Source of the DNA: Sphingomonas sp. BAUL-RG-20F-R05-02
GTDB lineage: Bacteria > Pseudomonadota > Alphaproteobacteria > Sphingomonadales > Sphingomonadaceae
Length of the DNA stretch: 64,000 nucleotides
Reading direction: 5' to 3'
Assembly (NCBI RefSeq): GCF_022662305.1
Contig: NZ_JAKNQH010000004.1
Span: forward strand, 1-64,000
Shown here: in pieces, positions 45,736 to 53,386 of the stretch
Numbering within the stretch: position 1 is the stretch's first letter
Layout: every line of letters begins with the position of its first letter
Made by a program: the position numbers and the translations under genes
Notes under the pieces: model-generated
Databases searched by the model: none
What the model was told of the DNA's origin: nothing
Seen by the model: only the letters and a program-made list of their open reading frames with translations

Positions 45736-45767
45736 AACATAGGGTCTGTACCATGGTACAGAGTCAA
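45736..45767 (-). promoter_or_regulatory. MerR-type promoter with perfect operator palindrome
   Basis: On the minus strand TTGACT (-35, 45767-45762) is followed by a 20-base spacer and TATGTT (-10, 45741-45736). Within it lies TCTGTACCATGGTACAGA, a perfect 18-bp palindrome (45745-45762). An overlong 19-20 bp spacer filled by a dyad is the hallmark of promoters activated by MerR-family regulators (MerR, CueR, ZntR, CadR). The -10 box is about 36 bp before the glutaredoxin-MauE start. No merR-like gene is adjacent. Confidence 0.8.
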
Positions 45768-45885
45768 GGCCTGCGACGATCAGCCGGAATCGTCTGCGCT
45801 GCCCGCCAAAGCACTGACGATGCCGTTTCCAAGCAAAAGCGGACGTGCCATCAAGGCTTACGAAATAACGATCGGGAGAGTGCGC

Positions 45886-47244
45886 ATGAGGTCCAACGTC
45901 TTACGCGTGGCGACACTGGCAGGCCTGTTGATTACTTGAACAGCGGCAGCGCAGAGCAATCCCGTCGTACGCACCACCAATGGTGCCGTACGTGGAATGC
46001 GTGAGGGCGGTGTGGTTTCGTTCAAGGGAATACCCTTCGCCGCCCCGCCGGTCGGTCCGTTGCGTTGGCGCGCGCCGCAGCCGGTGAAGCCCTGGGGCGC
46101 GGTGCGGGATGCGACGGCGTACGCCGCAGACTGCATGCAACTGCCGTTTCCAAGCGATGCGGCGCCGCTCGGAACTGCGCCGGCGGAGGATTGCCTGTAC
46201 GCCAATGTCTGGCGACCGGCGGGCGCGGCGAAAAACCTGCCGGTGATGGTGTGGATCTACGGCGGCGGTTTCGTCAACGGCGGATCTTCGCCGCCCACGT
46301 ACAGCGGCGCGGCGCTGGCCCGTGACGGCATCATGGTGATGAGCTTCAACTACCGGCTGGGCCGGTTCGGCAGCTTCGCGCATCCAGGCCTCAAGCCGGC
46401 AGATGCCGATTACGGGCTGCTGGACCAACTCGCCGCCTTGCGGTGGGTGAAGAGCAACATCGCGCGCTTCGGTGGCGATCCTGCCAATGTTACGATCGTC
46501 GGGGAGAGTGCGGGCGGCATGTCCGTCCACGCGCTGCTGACGTCGCCGGCAGCGACCGGACTGTTCAGCCGCGCTGTGGTACAGTCGGGTGGCACGGGAT
46601 CGTCGAACGGCCTGTCGCTGGCGACTGCCGAGGCGGCGGGCATTGCCTTCGCCGCGAGCAAGGGCATCGCCGCCGACGACCCGCGGGCTGCCGCGAAGCT
46701 ACGCGCGCTGCCCGCTGAACAGGTGGTCGACGGCCTCAACCTCGCCGCGATGAACCGAGGCGGCTATAGCGGCCCTGTCCCCGACGGCCGCACCTTTGTG
46801 GATAGCCTCACGGCTTACCGCGCGGGGCGCTTCGCGCACGTGCCGGTGATGATCGGCGCGACCAGTGACGACATCGGTGGCGCGGACGGCGCGATGATTA
46901 CCGGCGCGCGCGATCTTGCCGGGTTGCTCGCAGGGCAAAAGGTGCCGGTCTATTATTACCGCTTCGATTATGTCGCGACCTCGGCACGGACGCCCCGCAC
47001 CAAAGGCGCGAGCCATGCCACCGACATCCCGTTCTTCTTCGACACCGCCGATATCAAATATGGTTCTGCGACCAGCGAAGCCGACCATAAGGCGGCGCAC
47101 GTCATGTCCGGGTACCTGGTCAACTTCGTGAAGACCGGCGATCCCAACGGCGGTGGGGCCCCGACGTGGCGGAGATATGATGCGGCCGATCCGGTGATGC
47201 TGACGCTCACGCGCAGCGGCAGCGCCAGCGTCGCCGCGGAATAG
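45886..47244 (+). pseudogene. Type-B carboxylesterase with stop codon in its signal peptide
   Basis: The ATG at 45886 has GGGAGA 6-11 bases upstream and starts a typical signal peptide (MRSNVLRVATLAGLLIT). A TGA at 45937-45939 interrupts it; the frame then continues TAAAQSNPVVRTTNGAVRG into a carboxylesterase. Family marks follow: FKGIPFAAPPVGPLRW, EDCLYANVW, the oxyanion YGGGF, nucleophile GESAGGM, and a His in ASHATDIPFFF. The open part from the internal ATG at 45997 would give 415 residues without a signal or the first strand. Everything downstream is intact, so the mutation looks recent. It could be a sequencing error, true inactivation, or a cytoplasmic product. Confidence 0.75.
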
Positions 47245-47480
47245 TGGCGGTCCTTTGAACCGAAGCCGAATCGATGTCGTCGGTATGAAGCTAGCCGCGA
47301 TGAGCGGCGCTGCCGACACTGCTCAGCTCAAGACGCGAGAGGATTTCGATGTAATCAGATTGACGTTTCGCCAGATTAATCATCCTTCAACCCGTTTCGG
47401 GCACGATCCGACCAGATCCGGGTTGCCAAGCTACATTCCTGAAGCTTGGTCTGGACGACCCAATCCTTGAGAGGTGCGTA

Positions 47481-47792
47481 ATGCGTTTGATTTCATCCAA
47501 AGCGTCCGTGGCGGCAGCCATCCTGATCGGTTCGGTCGCCCTCGGCGGCTGCGCTACCAAGGGGTATGTGAACGATCAGATCGCAACCGTGAACTCGCGG
47601 ATCGACGGCATCGACGGACGGCTCCGCACGACGGAAGGTACGGCAGGTCAGGCGCTCAGCCAGGCGCAGGCGGCAGCCGGCCAGGCACAGCAGAACGGCC
47701 AGCGGATCGATCAGCTCAGCGGCCGTGTCGACGGGATGGACCAGCAGGTCCAGCAGCTTCAGCAGCGTGCCCAGCGCCGGCCACGCGGCTGA
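47481..47792 (+). CDS. Small coiled-coil outer-membrane lipoprotein (Lpp-like)
   Basis: A 103-residue lipoprotein. The signal and lipobox read AAILIGSVALGGC (modified Cys24). The mature part is a low-complexity, Gln/Ala-rich heptad helix (IDGIDGRLRTTEGTAGQALSQ, QLSGRVDGMDQQVQQLQQ) that should form a coiled coil like Braun's lipoprotein. The C-terminus is RRPRG, without the terminal Lys that E. coli Lpp uses to bind peptidoglycan. GAGAGG precedes the ATG. An L,D-transpeptidase gene follows 62 bp later. I infer a structural or tethering role in the envelope. Confidence 0.8.
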   Translation: MRLISSKASVAAAILIGSVALGGCATKGYVNDQIATVNSRIDGIDGRLRTTEGTAGQALSQAQAAAGQAQQNGQRIDQLSGRVDGMDQQVQQLQQRAQRRPRG

Positions 47793-47854
47793 TTGCGACA
47801 GCACGTCGCTATTGCATTGGCGGGGCAGCTTTGCTGAACACTATCGTCGTGTCG

Positions 47855-48646
47855 ATGAAGCTGCTCCGTCCTGACCGCCACGCCGCCGTTATCGCGGCGG
47901 CGTGGCTTGTGCTAGCGCCGTCGCCCGCCATCCCGGCGACGGTGGCGGTGCCGGCTACCCATGCCAAAGCCAAGCCGAAGGCCGCGCCGCCGGCAGCGCG
48001 CCGGGCCGCGACCAAACGCAAGGCCGTCGCCAAACCCACCGCGTCCGTCGCTGTGCCGGAGGTGGTGCCATCCGAAGCCGCCGCGCGCGTGCTGGCTTGG
48101 GTGGCGGCGGAACACGACAACGGTTCGTTGCCGTATATCGTCATCGACAAGCAGGCCGCCACCATGTTCCTGTACCGTGCGGACGGGGAGCTTGTCGGCA
48201 CGGCGCCGGTGCTGCTCGGCATTGGCGTAGGCGACGATTCCTCGCCCGGTGTCGGCGCCAAGAGCCTTGCGGAGATCGGTCCTGCCGAACGGACTACGCC
48301 GGCCGGCCGGTTCGTCGCCAGGTTCGGCAAGGCATTCGGTGGCACGCGCGTGCTGTGGGTCGATTATGCCGACTCGGTCGCGTTGCATGCGGTGATTACC
48401 ACCCACAAAAAGGAACGCCGCGTCGAGCGGCTGCTTTCGCCGACGCCCGACGACAACCGCATCAGCTTCGGCTGCATCAACGTCGGCACCAGCTTCTATA
48501 CCAAACAATTGCGCCCGCTGTTTCAGAAGAAAGGCGGGATGGTCTACATTCTGCCCGACACCAAACCGCTCGACGACGTGTTCCCGCGCCTGCGCCTGCT
48601 GCCTTATATCGCCACCGACCCGCGGCCCGCCGCCACTGGTGCATAG
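47855..48646 (+). CDS. L,D-transpeptidase family protein (YkuD), exported
   Basis: A 263-residue protein. A signal region (AAWLVLAPSPAIPATVAV) and a Lys/Ala/Pro-rich linker (KAKPKAAPPAARRAATKR) precede a YkuD domain. That domain has VIDKQAATMFLYRADGELV, the His in ALHAVITTH and the catalytic Cys in RISFGCINVGTSF. L,D-transpeptidases form 3-3 crosslinks or attach proteins to peptidoglycan. The ATG at 47855 is the simplest start; a TTG at 47831 is in frame after GGGG. The preceding gene encodes a small Lpp-like lipoprotein, a possible substrate. The two are in the same direction. Confidence 0.83.
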   Translation: MKLLRPDRHAAVIAAAWLVLAPSPAIPATVAVPATHAKAKPKAAPPAARRAATKRKAVAKPTASVAVPEVVPSEAAARVLAWVAAEHDNGSLPYIVIDKQAATMFLYRADGELVGTAPVLLGIGVGDDSSPGVGAKSLAEIGPAERTTPAGRFVARFGKAFGGTRVLWVDYADSVALHAVITTHKKERRVERLLSPTPDDNRISFGCINVGTSFYTKQLRPLFQKKGGMVYILPDTKPLDDVFPRLRLLPYIATDPRPAATGA

Positions 48647-48724
48647 TCCTGCGATCGCTTAACGCTGGACGCGACCGGTCAGCGCAGCGCGCCGCCCCTA
48701 GACGATCCTCTCGGGGGAAATGAT

Positions 48725-50155
48725 GTGACCTTGGATACTCGCGCATTCTGGCGCCGCGCCCGCGCAACGCAGATGAGCGTGATCGTCGATGCGGACGATT
48801 ATTTCCGCAACGCACGAGCGGCGATGCTCAAGGCGCAGCGTCGTATCATGCTGATCGGCTGGGACTTCGATGCGCGCATCGAGCTGACGGATCAGGCGCG
48901 CGAAGACGGCGAGCCACGTCGCGTCGGCGATTTCATCTACTGGCTGATCGAGCGCAATCCGCAGTTGGAAGTGTATCTGCTGCGCTGGGACGTCGGCGCG
49001 CTGAAGACGCTGATGCGGGGCTCGAACATCGCGATGATCCTGCGCTGGATGCGGCATCCCCGCATCCACACCAGGCTGGACGGCTTCCACCCGCCTGCCG
49101 CCTCGCATCACCAGAAGATCGTCGTGATCGACGATTGTCTGGCGTTCTGCGGCGGTATCGACATGACCAGCGAACGCTGGGACACGCGCGCGCATCGCGA
49201 TGACGAGCCCGGCCGGGTCACGCCGCGCGGCAAGCCCTACAAACCATGGCACGATGCAACGACCGCGCTGCAGGGACCGATCGCGGCCACGCTCGGCGAA
49301 CTCGCGCGCGATCGCTGGTCGCGCGCCGGTGGCGGCGAAATCGCCCCGATCACGACGCAGGCCGATTGCTGGCCGGACCTGCTGACCCCCGACTTCCGCG
49401 ATGTCGAGGTAGGCATCGCGCGTACCCGGCCCGACATGCCGGACTGTCCGGAAATCCGGGAGATCGAGGGGTTATTCGTCGCGCAGATCGCGGGCGCGCG
49501 CACCAGCATCTACGCGGAGAGCCAGTATTTCGCGGCGCGCCGCATCGCCGAGGCGATCGGCGCCCGGCTGGCCGAGCCCGACTGCCCGGAAATCGTCATC
49601 ATCAACCCGCGAAGCGCGCAGGGCTGGCTTGAGCCGGTGGCGATGGACACCGCCCGCGCGCGGTTATTCGCTGCGCTCAAGCAACGTGACCGGAACGATC
49701 GCCTGCGGCTGTACCACCCCTATACGGCGGGTGGGGAGGCGATCTACGTTCATGCGAAGGTGATGATCGTGGACGGGCAGACGCTTCGGATCGGCTCGGC
49801 CAACATGAACAACCGTTCGATGGGCCTCGATACCGAATGCGACGTCATGATCGACGCGGGGGACGAGGGCGCGCAGGCGATCTGCGCCATTCGCGACGGC
49901 CTGATTTCCGAACATCTCGGCGTGCCGACCGACCGGATAACCACCGAGATCGCCGCACGCGGCTCGATCATCGCGACGATCGAGGCTCTGCGCGGCGATG
50001 GGCGATCACTGCGTCCCTATGAGGTGCCGGATCTCAACGTAGTCGAGACGTGGCTCGCCGATAACGAGGTGCTCGATCCCGAAAGTCCGTCCGAAATGTT
50101 CGAGGCGACCAGCAAGCGCGGTCTGTTCCGGCGCCTGCGACATCCGTTCGGCTGA
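48725..50155 (+). CDS. Phospholipase D-like / cardiolipin synthase-type protein
   Basis: A 476-residue protein with two HKD motifs: SHHQKIVVIDD (about residue 125) followed by CGGIDMTSERWD, and YVHAKVMIVDG (about 345) followed by GSANMNNRSM. These form the double His-Lys-Asp active site of phospholipase D enzymes. No signal peptide or membrane helix is seen, unlike ClsA. It is closest in style to the proteobacterial 'phospholipase D-like' proteins that transfer phosphatidyl groups. GTG start after GGGGGAAATGAT. Convergent with the EAL gene, with a hairpin between. Confidence 0.88.
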   Translation: MTLDTRAFWRRARATQMSVIVDADDYFRNARAAMLKAQRRIMLIGWDFDARIELTDQAREDGEPRRVGDFIYWLIERNPQLEVYLLRWDVGALKTLMRGSNIAMILRWMRHPRIHTRLDGFHPPAASHHQKIVVIDDCLAFCGGIDMTSERWDTRAHRDDEPGRVTPRGKPYKPWHDATTALQGPIAATLGELARDRWSRAGGGEIAPITTQADCWPDLLTPDFRDVEVGIARTRPDMPDCPEIREIEGLFVAQIAGARTSIYAESQYFAARRIAEAIGARLAEPDCPEIVIINPRSAQGWLEPVAMDTARARLFAALKQRDRNDRLRLYHPYTAGGEAIYVHAKVMIVDGQTLRIGSANMNNRSMGLDTECDVMIDAGDEGAQAICAIRDGLISEHLGVPTDRITTEIAARGSIIATIEALRGDGRSLRPYEVPDLNVVETWLADNEVLDPESPSEMFEATSKRGLFRRLRHPFG

Positions 50156-50187
50156 CCTCAGCGAGCGTTTGCAGCTTACTTGTCGCT

Positions 50188-50210
50188 GCCGTGGCCTGTT
50201 CGGCCACGGC
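50188..50210. terminator. Bidirectional hairpin between convergent genes
   Basis: GCCGTGGCC and GGCCACGGC form a perfect nine-base-pair stem around the loop TGTTC. It lies 33 bp after the phospholipase D stop and 63 bp beyond the EAL stop on the other strand. No clear T-run follows, but position and symmetry favour a shared terminator. Confidence 0.65.
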
Positions 50211-50272
50211 CACGCAGGTGCGGCTACATTAGCAGTGTTGCGGCCGCGCCACCGGTCGCGATCCGCCGAGGC

Positions 50273-51064
50273 TTACGCGCTCAGCGCGACGGTTCCGTCG
50301 CGAACAGGCGCGATCGGCGGCAGCGCACGAAAGCCGGGCTTTGCGAAAATATAGCCTTGGACATAGCGGACGCCGATCGCTTCCAACGCGCGAAGTTCCG
50401 CGACCGTCTCGATGCCCTCGGCAATAACGGTAATCTCCAGCTTCTCGCACAGACGCACCACGCTTTCGACGATCATGCGGCGAGGCAGGCTGGAATCGAG
50501 CCCGCGCACCAGATCCATATCAAGTTTGATGACGTCCGGCTGGAACCGTGCGAGCAGGTTCAGCCCGGCATGTCCGGCGCCGAAATCATCGAGTGCGGTG
50601 CCGAACCCCATTCGCTGATACGTGGCGACGATATTCGTCACGTGCGCGGGATCGACCATTTCCTCGTTTTCGGTGAACTCGAAGATCAGCCGGTCGATCG
50701 GCAGGCCGACCTGCGCTGCTGTCTTCAGCGTTAACTGGATGCAGGCGGCCGGCGAATAGACCGCGTTGGGCAGGAAGTTGATCGACAGCTTGGCGTCGGT
50801 GTTGAGGATACCCGCAGCGACAGCGCCCTCGATCGCGGCCACCCGGCAACGCTGATCGAAGGCATAGCGGTTCTCCGGCGTGACACGCGCGAGCACGCTC
50901 GCCGCGCTCTCGCCGTCAGCCCCGCGCACCAGCGCCTCGTATGCGAACGGCTTGTCGGTGCGGATGTCGACGATCGGCTGGAATGCCATGGCGATGTCGA
51001 AGTCGATCGCGGCTCCATCCCGACAGCCAGTACACGGCGTCAACTTCGTCGTCACATCACGCAT
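50273..51064 (-). CDS. EAL domain cyclic-di-GMP phosphodiesterase
   Basis: A 263-residue stand-alone EAL protein. AFQPIVD, YEALVRG (the EAL motif), the Asn in LSINFLPN, FEFTENE, the DDFGAGHAGL loop, KLDMDLVRG and AEGIETVAEL are all present. It should hydrolyse cyclic di-GMP to pGpG. There is no sensor domain, only a short N-terminal part with a CTGC cysteine pair (Cys11 and Cys14) that might bind metal or respond to redox. The plan resembles the short EAL partners of BLUF or other sensors. A 26-bp inverted repeat lies 46 bp upstream of the start. Confidence 0.88.
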   Translation of the reverse strand: MRDVTTKLTPCTGCRDGAAIDFDIAMAFQPIVDIRTDKPFAYEALVRGADGESAASVLARVTPENRYAFDQRCRVAAIEGAVAAGILNTDAKLSINFLPNAVYSPAACIQLTLKTAAQVGLPIDRLIFEFTENEEMVDPAHVTNIVATYQRMGFGTALDDFGAGHAGLNLLARFQPDVIKLDMDLVRGLDSSLPRRMIVESVVRLCEKLEITVIAEGIETVAELRALEAIGVRYVQGYIFAKPGFRALPPIAPVRDGTVALSA

Positions 51065-51109
51065 CGTTCGCTCCTCGCGCCCGACCGATACCGCGCGAGG
51101 TATAAACGA

Positions 51110-51135
51110 TCACTTACCAAACATTGGCTAAGTGA
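51110..51135. promoter_or_regulatory. 26-bp inverted repeat upstream of the EAL gene
   Basis: Arms TCACTTA and TAAGTGA are perfect and twelve bases apart; inside them CCAA and TTGG are also complementary, giving an interrupted dyad. It is AT-rich and lies in the promoter region of the EAL gene (minus strand) and far upstream of kdp. Probably an operator or a promoter-associated hairpin (inference). Confidence 0.5.
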
Positions 51136-51467
51136 CTGGGCTGGGCTTTAAAACGTGATGAAAGGGTGTTTGGGGCAGGCTTGATATCTTCTGAGAAAAG
51201 CACGCTGCGCGACCTGCAAGGCACCGTGCTGCGGCAAGCCGGCTATACGCCAATGCTATGCGATAGCATGCAATCGATCTCGAATTGCTACGCACGACAC
51301 GCCTAATCGGATGCCATCACGAACGGCACCGCACTCCCGCGCCGCCGTCTGGGGCACAACGATGACCAGCAGGAACCCGATCGGCACGCCGCCGAACATC
51401 ACCGCCGACAGCTCGGCGTACGCGCGCCGGTCGCTCATGCCGAACACGCGCGTTTAAGGATCAGCCG
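51136..51467. other. Upstream region of the kdp operon
   Basis: No convincing gene; a minus-strand frame over 51256-51447 has a hydrophobic stretch but no ribosome site. The region should contain the KdpE-controlled promoter. It holds a perfect stem-loop at 51253-51269. I could not place -35/-10 boxes with certainty. Confidence 0.4.
51253..51269. promoter_or_regulatory. Perfect stem-loop upstream of kdp operon
   Basis: ATGCTAT-GCG-ATAGCAT: seven-base arms around three bases. It lies about 200 bp before the first small open frame of the kdp operon. It might be a KdpE site, an operator for an unknown regulator, or a hairpin in the leader transcript. Confidence 0.45.
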
Positions 51468-51551
51468 ATGCAAGATGTGCTCTGTGTCGCGGGCCTCCTC
51501 GGCCTCGTGCTGGCGACGCTCGCCTACATCGGACTTTGCGACAACGCCTGA
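51468..51551 (+). CDS. 27-residue membrane micropeptide upstream of kdpF
   Basis: ATG at 51468 with AAGGA seven bases upstream opens a 27-codon frame: MQDVLCVAGLLGLVLATLAY then IGLCDNA. One hydrophobic helix spans almost the whole peptide; the C-terminus is the short polar tail CDNA. It ends 13 bp before kdpF and shares its strand. It is not KdpF, which follows. Small peptides of this pattern (helix ending in Ala-Tyr-x-x-Leu-Cys-Asp) are, to my recollection, present ahead of kdpF elsewhere, though generally not annotated. It may help assemble the Kdp complex. Confidence 0.6.
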   Translation: MQDVLCVAGLLGLVLATLAYIGLCDNA

Positions 51552-51564
51552 GGAGGCTTTTTCG

Positions 51565-51654
51565 ATGACGCTCGACCTATGGCTCGCCGCGATCGCCGCC
51601 GCGGGCCTGCTCATCTATCTGGTGGCGGTGCTCATCCGCCCCGAACGCTTCTGA
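51565..51654 (+). CDS. kdpF: Potassium-transporting ATPase subunit F
   Basis: A 29-residue peptide ([20 protein letters not shown], then AVLIRPERF) with one membrane helix and the typical RPERF end of KdpF. GAGGAGG precedes the ATG. KdpF stabilises the KdpABC complex in the inner membrane. It lies 13 bp before kdpA and 13 bp after the unnamed micropeptide. Confidence 0.88.
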   Translation: MTLDLWLAAIAAAGLLIYLVAVLIRPERF

Positions 51655-51667
51655 AGGGGGAGGCGCC

Positions 51668-53371
51668 ATGACCATCCAGGGCTGGATCCTGATTATCGTC
51701 TTCGTGGGCGTGCTGCTCGCGCTGACCAAGCCGGTCGGCACGTGGCTGTTTGCACTGTACGAAGGCCGCCGCACGCCGTTCCACACTGTCCTCGGGCCGG
51801 TGGAGCGCGGCTTCTATCGTCTGTCGGGCGTGAACCCGGCGGAGGAGCAGGGCTGGCGGCGTTACGCCGTGCACATGCTGTTGTTCAACGCCGCGCTGAT
51901 GCTGTTCAGCTACGTGGTGTTGCGTGCGCAAGCGTTCCTGCCGTTCAACCCGCAGGGTCTCGCGGCACCGGTCGGGCACCTGTCGTTCAACACCGCGATC
52001 AGCTTCACCACCAACACCAACTGGCAGAGCTACGGCGGCGAATCGACCATGTCGAACCTCAGCCAGATGCTCGCGCTGACCATCCACAACTTCCTGTCGG
52101 CGGCGACCGGTATCGCGCTCGCCTTTGCGCTGTTCCGCGGCTTCGCGCGGCGTGAGAGCAAGAGCGTCGGCAACTTCTGGGCGGATGTCACTCGCATCAC
52201 GCTGTATCTGCTGCTGCCGGTCTGCCTGATTTATGCGGGTGTGCTGATCGCCAACGGCGTGCCGCAGACGCTCGCCGGAACGGTCGACGTCTCGACCCTC
52301 GAAGGCGTGAAGCAGACGCTCGCGATCGGCCCGGTGGCGAGCCAGGAAGCGATCAAGATGCTCGGCACCAACGGTGGCGGCTTCTTCAACGCCAACTCGG
52401 CGCACCCGTTCGAGAACCCCAACGCCTTGACCGATCTGCTGCAGATGCTGTCGATCTTCGTGATCGGCTTCGGGCTGACCTGGACGTTCGGCAAGGCGGT
52501 CGGCGATACGCGGCAGGGCTGGGCGATCCTGTCCGCCATGCTCATCATGTTCCTGATCGGCACCGTCGTCAGCTATTCGGCGGAAAGCGCGGGCAACCCC
52601 GTGCTGCATCACCTCGGCGTCGCCGGCGCTAACATGGAGGGCAAGGAGGTGCGCTTTGGCATCGCCGCGTCCTCGCTGTTCTCGGTGGTGACGACGGCGG
52701 CGTCGTGCGGCGCGGTCAACGCGATGCACGACAGCTTCACCGCGCTGGGCGGTCTCGTGCCGCTGTTCAACATCCAGCTTGGCGAAGTCGTCGTCGGCGG
52801 CGTCGGTGCGGGCATCTACGGTTTCCTGCTATTCGCCATCCTCGCCGTATTCGTCGCGGGGCTGATGGTCGGCCGCACGCCCGAATATGTCGGCAAGAAG
52901 ATCGAAGCCCGAGAAGTGAAACTGGCGGTGCTGGCGATCGCGGTGCTGCCGCTCGTCATCCTCGGCTTCACCGCCATCTCGTCGGTGCTGCAAGCAGGGC
53001 TGGCAGGGCCGCTCAACAAGGGGCCGCATGGCTTCTCGGAGATCCTCTACGCCTTCACCAGCGCGGTCGGCAACAACGGTTCCGCCTTTGCGGGCCTCAC
53101 CGCCAACACGCCGTATTACGACGGTATGCTCGGCGTGGCGATGTGGATCGGGCGGTTCTTCATCATCGTGCCGATGCTGGCGATCGCCGGCAGCCTTGCC
53201 GCCAAGAAGCACACGCCGGCGGGTGCTGGATCATTCCCGACGACCGGCGGCCTGTGGGTCGGGCTGCTGGTCGGCACGGTGCTGATCCTGGGCGGGCTCA
53301 CCTTCCTGCCGAGCCTCGCGCTCGGTCCGATCGCCGATCATCTCGCGATGATCCGCGCACAACTCTTCTAA
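51668..53371 (+). CDS. kdpA: Potassium-transporting ATPase subunit A (KdpA)
   Basis: A 567-residue, ten-helix channel-like subunit that binds and passes K+. The four selectivity-loop regions are recognisable: [44 protein letters not shown], and [20 protein letters not shown] lies just before the ATG. It pairs with KdpB, which energises transport. The length is normal for the family. Confidence 0.97.
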   Translation: MTIQGWILIIVFVGVLLALTKPVGTWLFALYEGRRTPFHTVLGPVERGFYRLSGVNPAEEQGWRRYAVHMLLFNAALMLFSYVVLRAQAFLPFNPQGLAAPVGHLSFNTAISFTTNTNWQSYGGESTMSNLSQMLALTIHNFLSAATGIALAFALFRGFARRESKSVGNFWADVTRITLYLLLPVCLIYAGVLIANGVPQTLAGTVDVSTLEGVKQTLAIGPVASQEAIKMLGTNGGGFFNANSAHPFENPNALTDLLQMLSIFVIGFGLTWTFGKAVGDTRQGWAILSAMLIMFLIGTVVSYSAESAGNPVLHHLGVAGANMEGKEVRFGIAASSLFSVVTTAASCGAVNAMHDSFTALGGLVPLFNIQLGEVVVGGVGAGIYGFLLFAILAVFVAGLMVGRTPEYVGKKIEAREVKLAVLAIAVLPLVILGFTAISSVLQAGLAGPLNKGPHGFSEILYAFTSAVGNNGSAFAGLTANTPYYDGMLGVAMWIGRFFIIVPMLAIAGSLAAKKHTPAGAGSFPTTGGLWVGLLVGTVLILGGLTFLPSLALGPIADHLAMIRAQLF

Positions 53372-53386
53372 GCGGGGACGCCCAAG

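Noticed and set aside
47474..48646. 390-codon frame that would extend the L,D-transpeptidase upstream through the lipoprotein gene
   Set aside because: The upstream part overlaps a good lipoprotein gene in another frame and lacks a ribosome site; the enzyme's own leader begins near 47855.
51256..51447. 63-codon minus-strand frame with a hydrophobic stretch upstream of kdp
   Set aside because: No ribosome site, no family match, and a tail rich in Arg/Cys unlike a small membrane protein; left out as unsupported.
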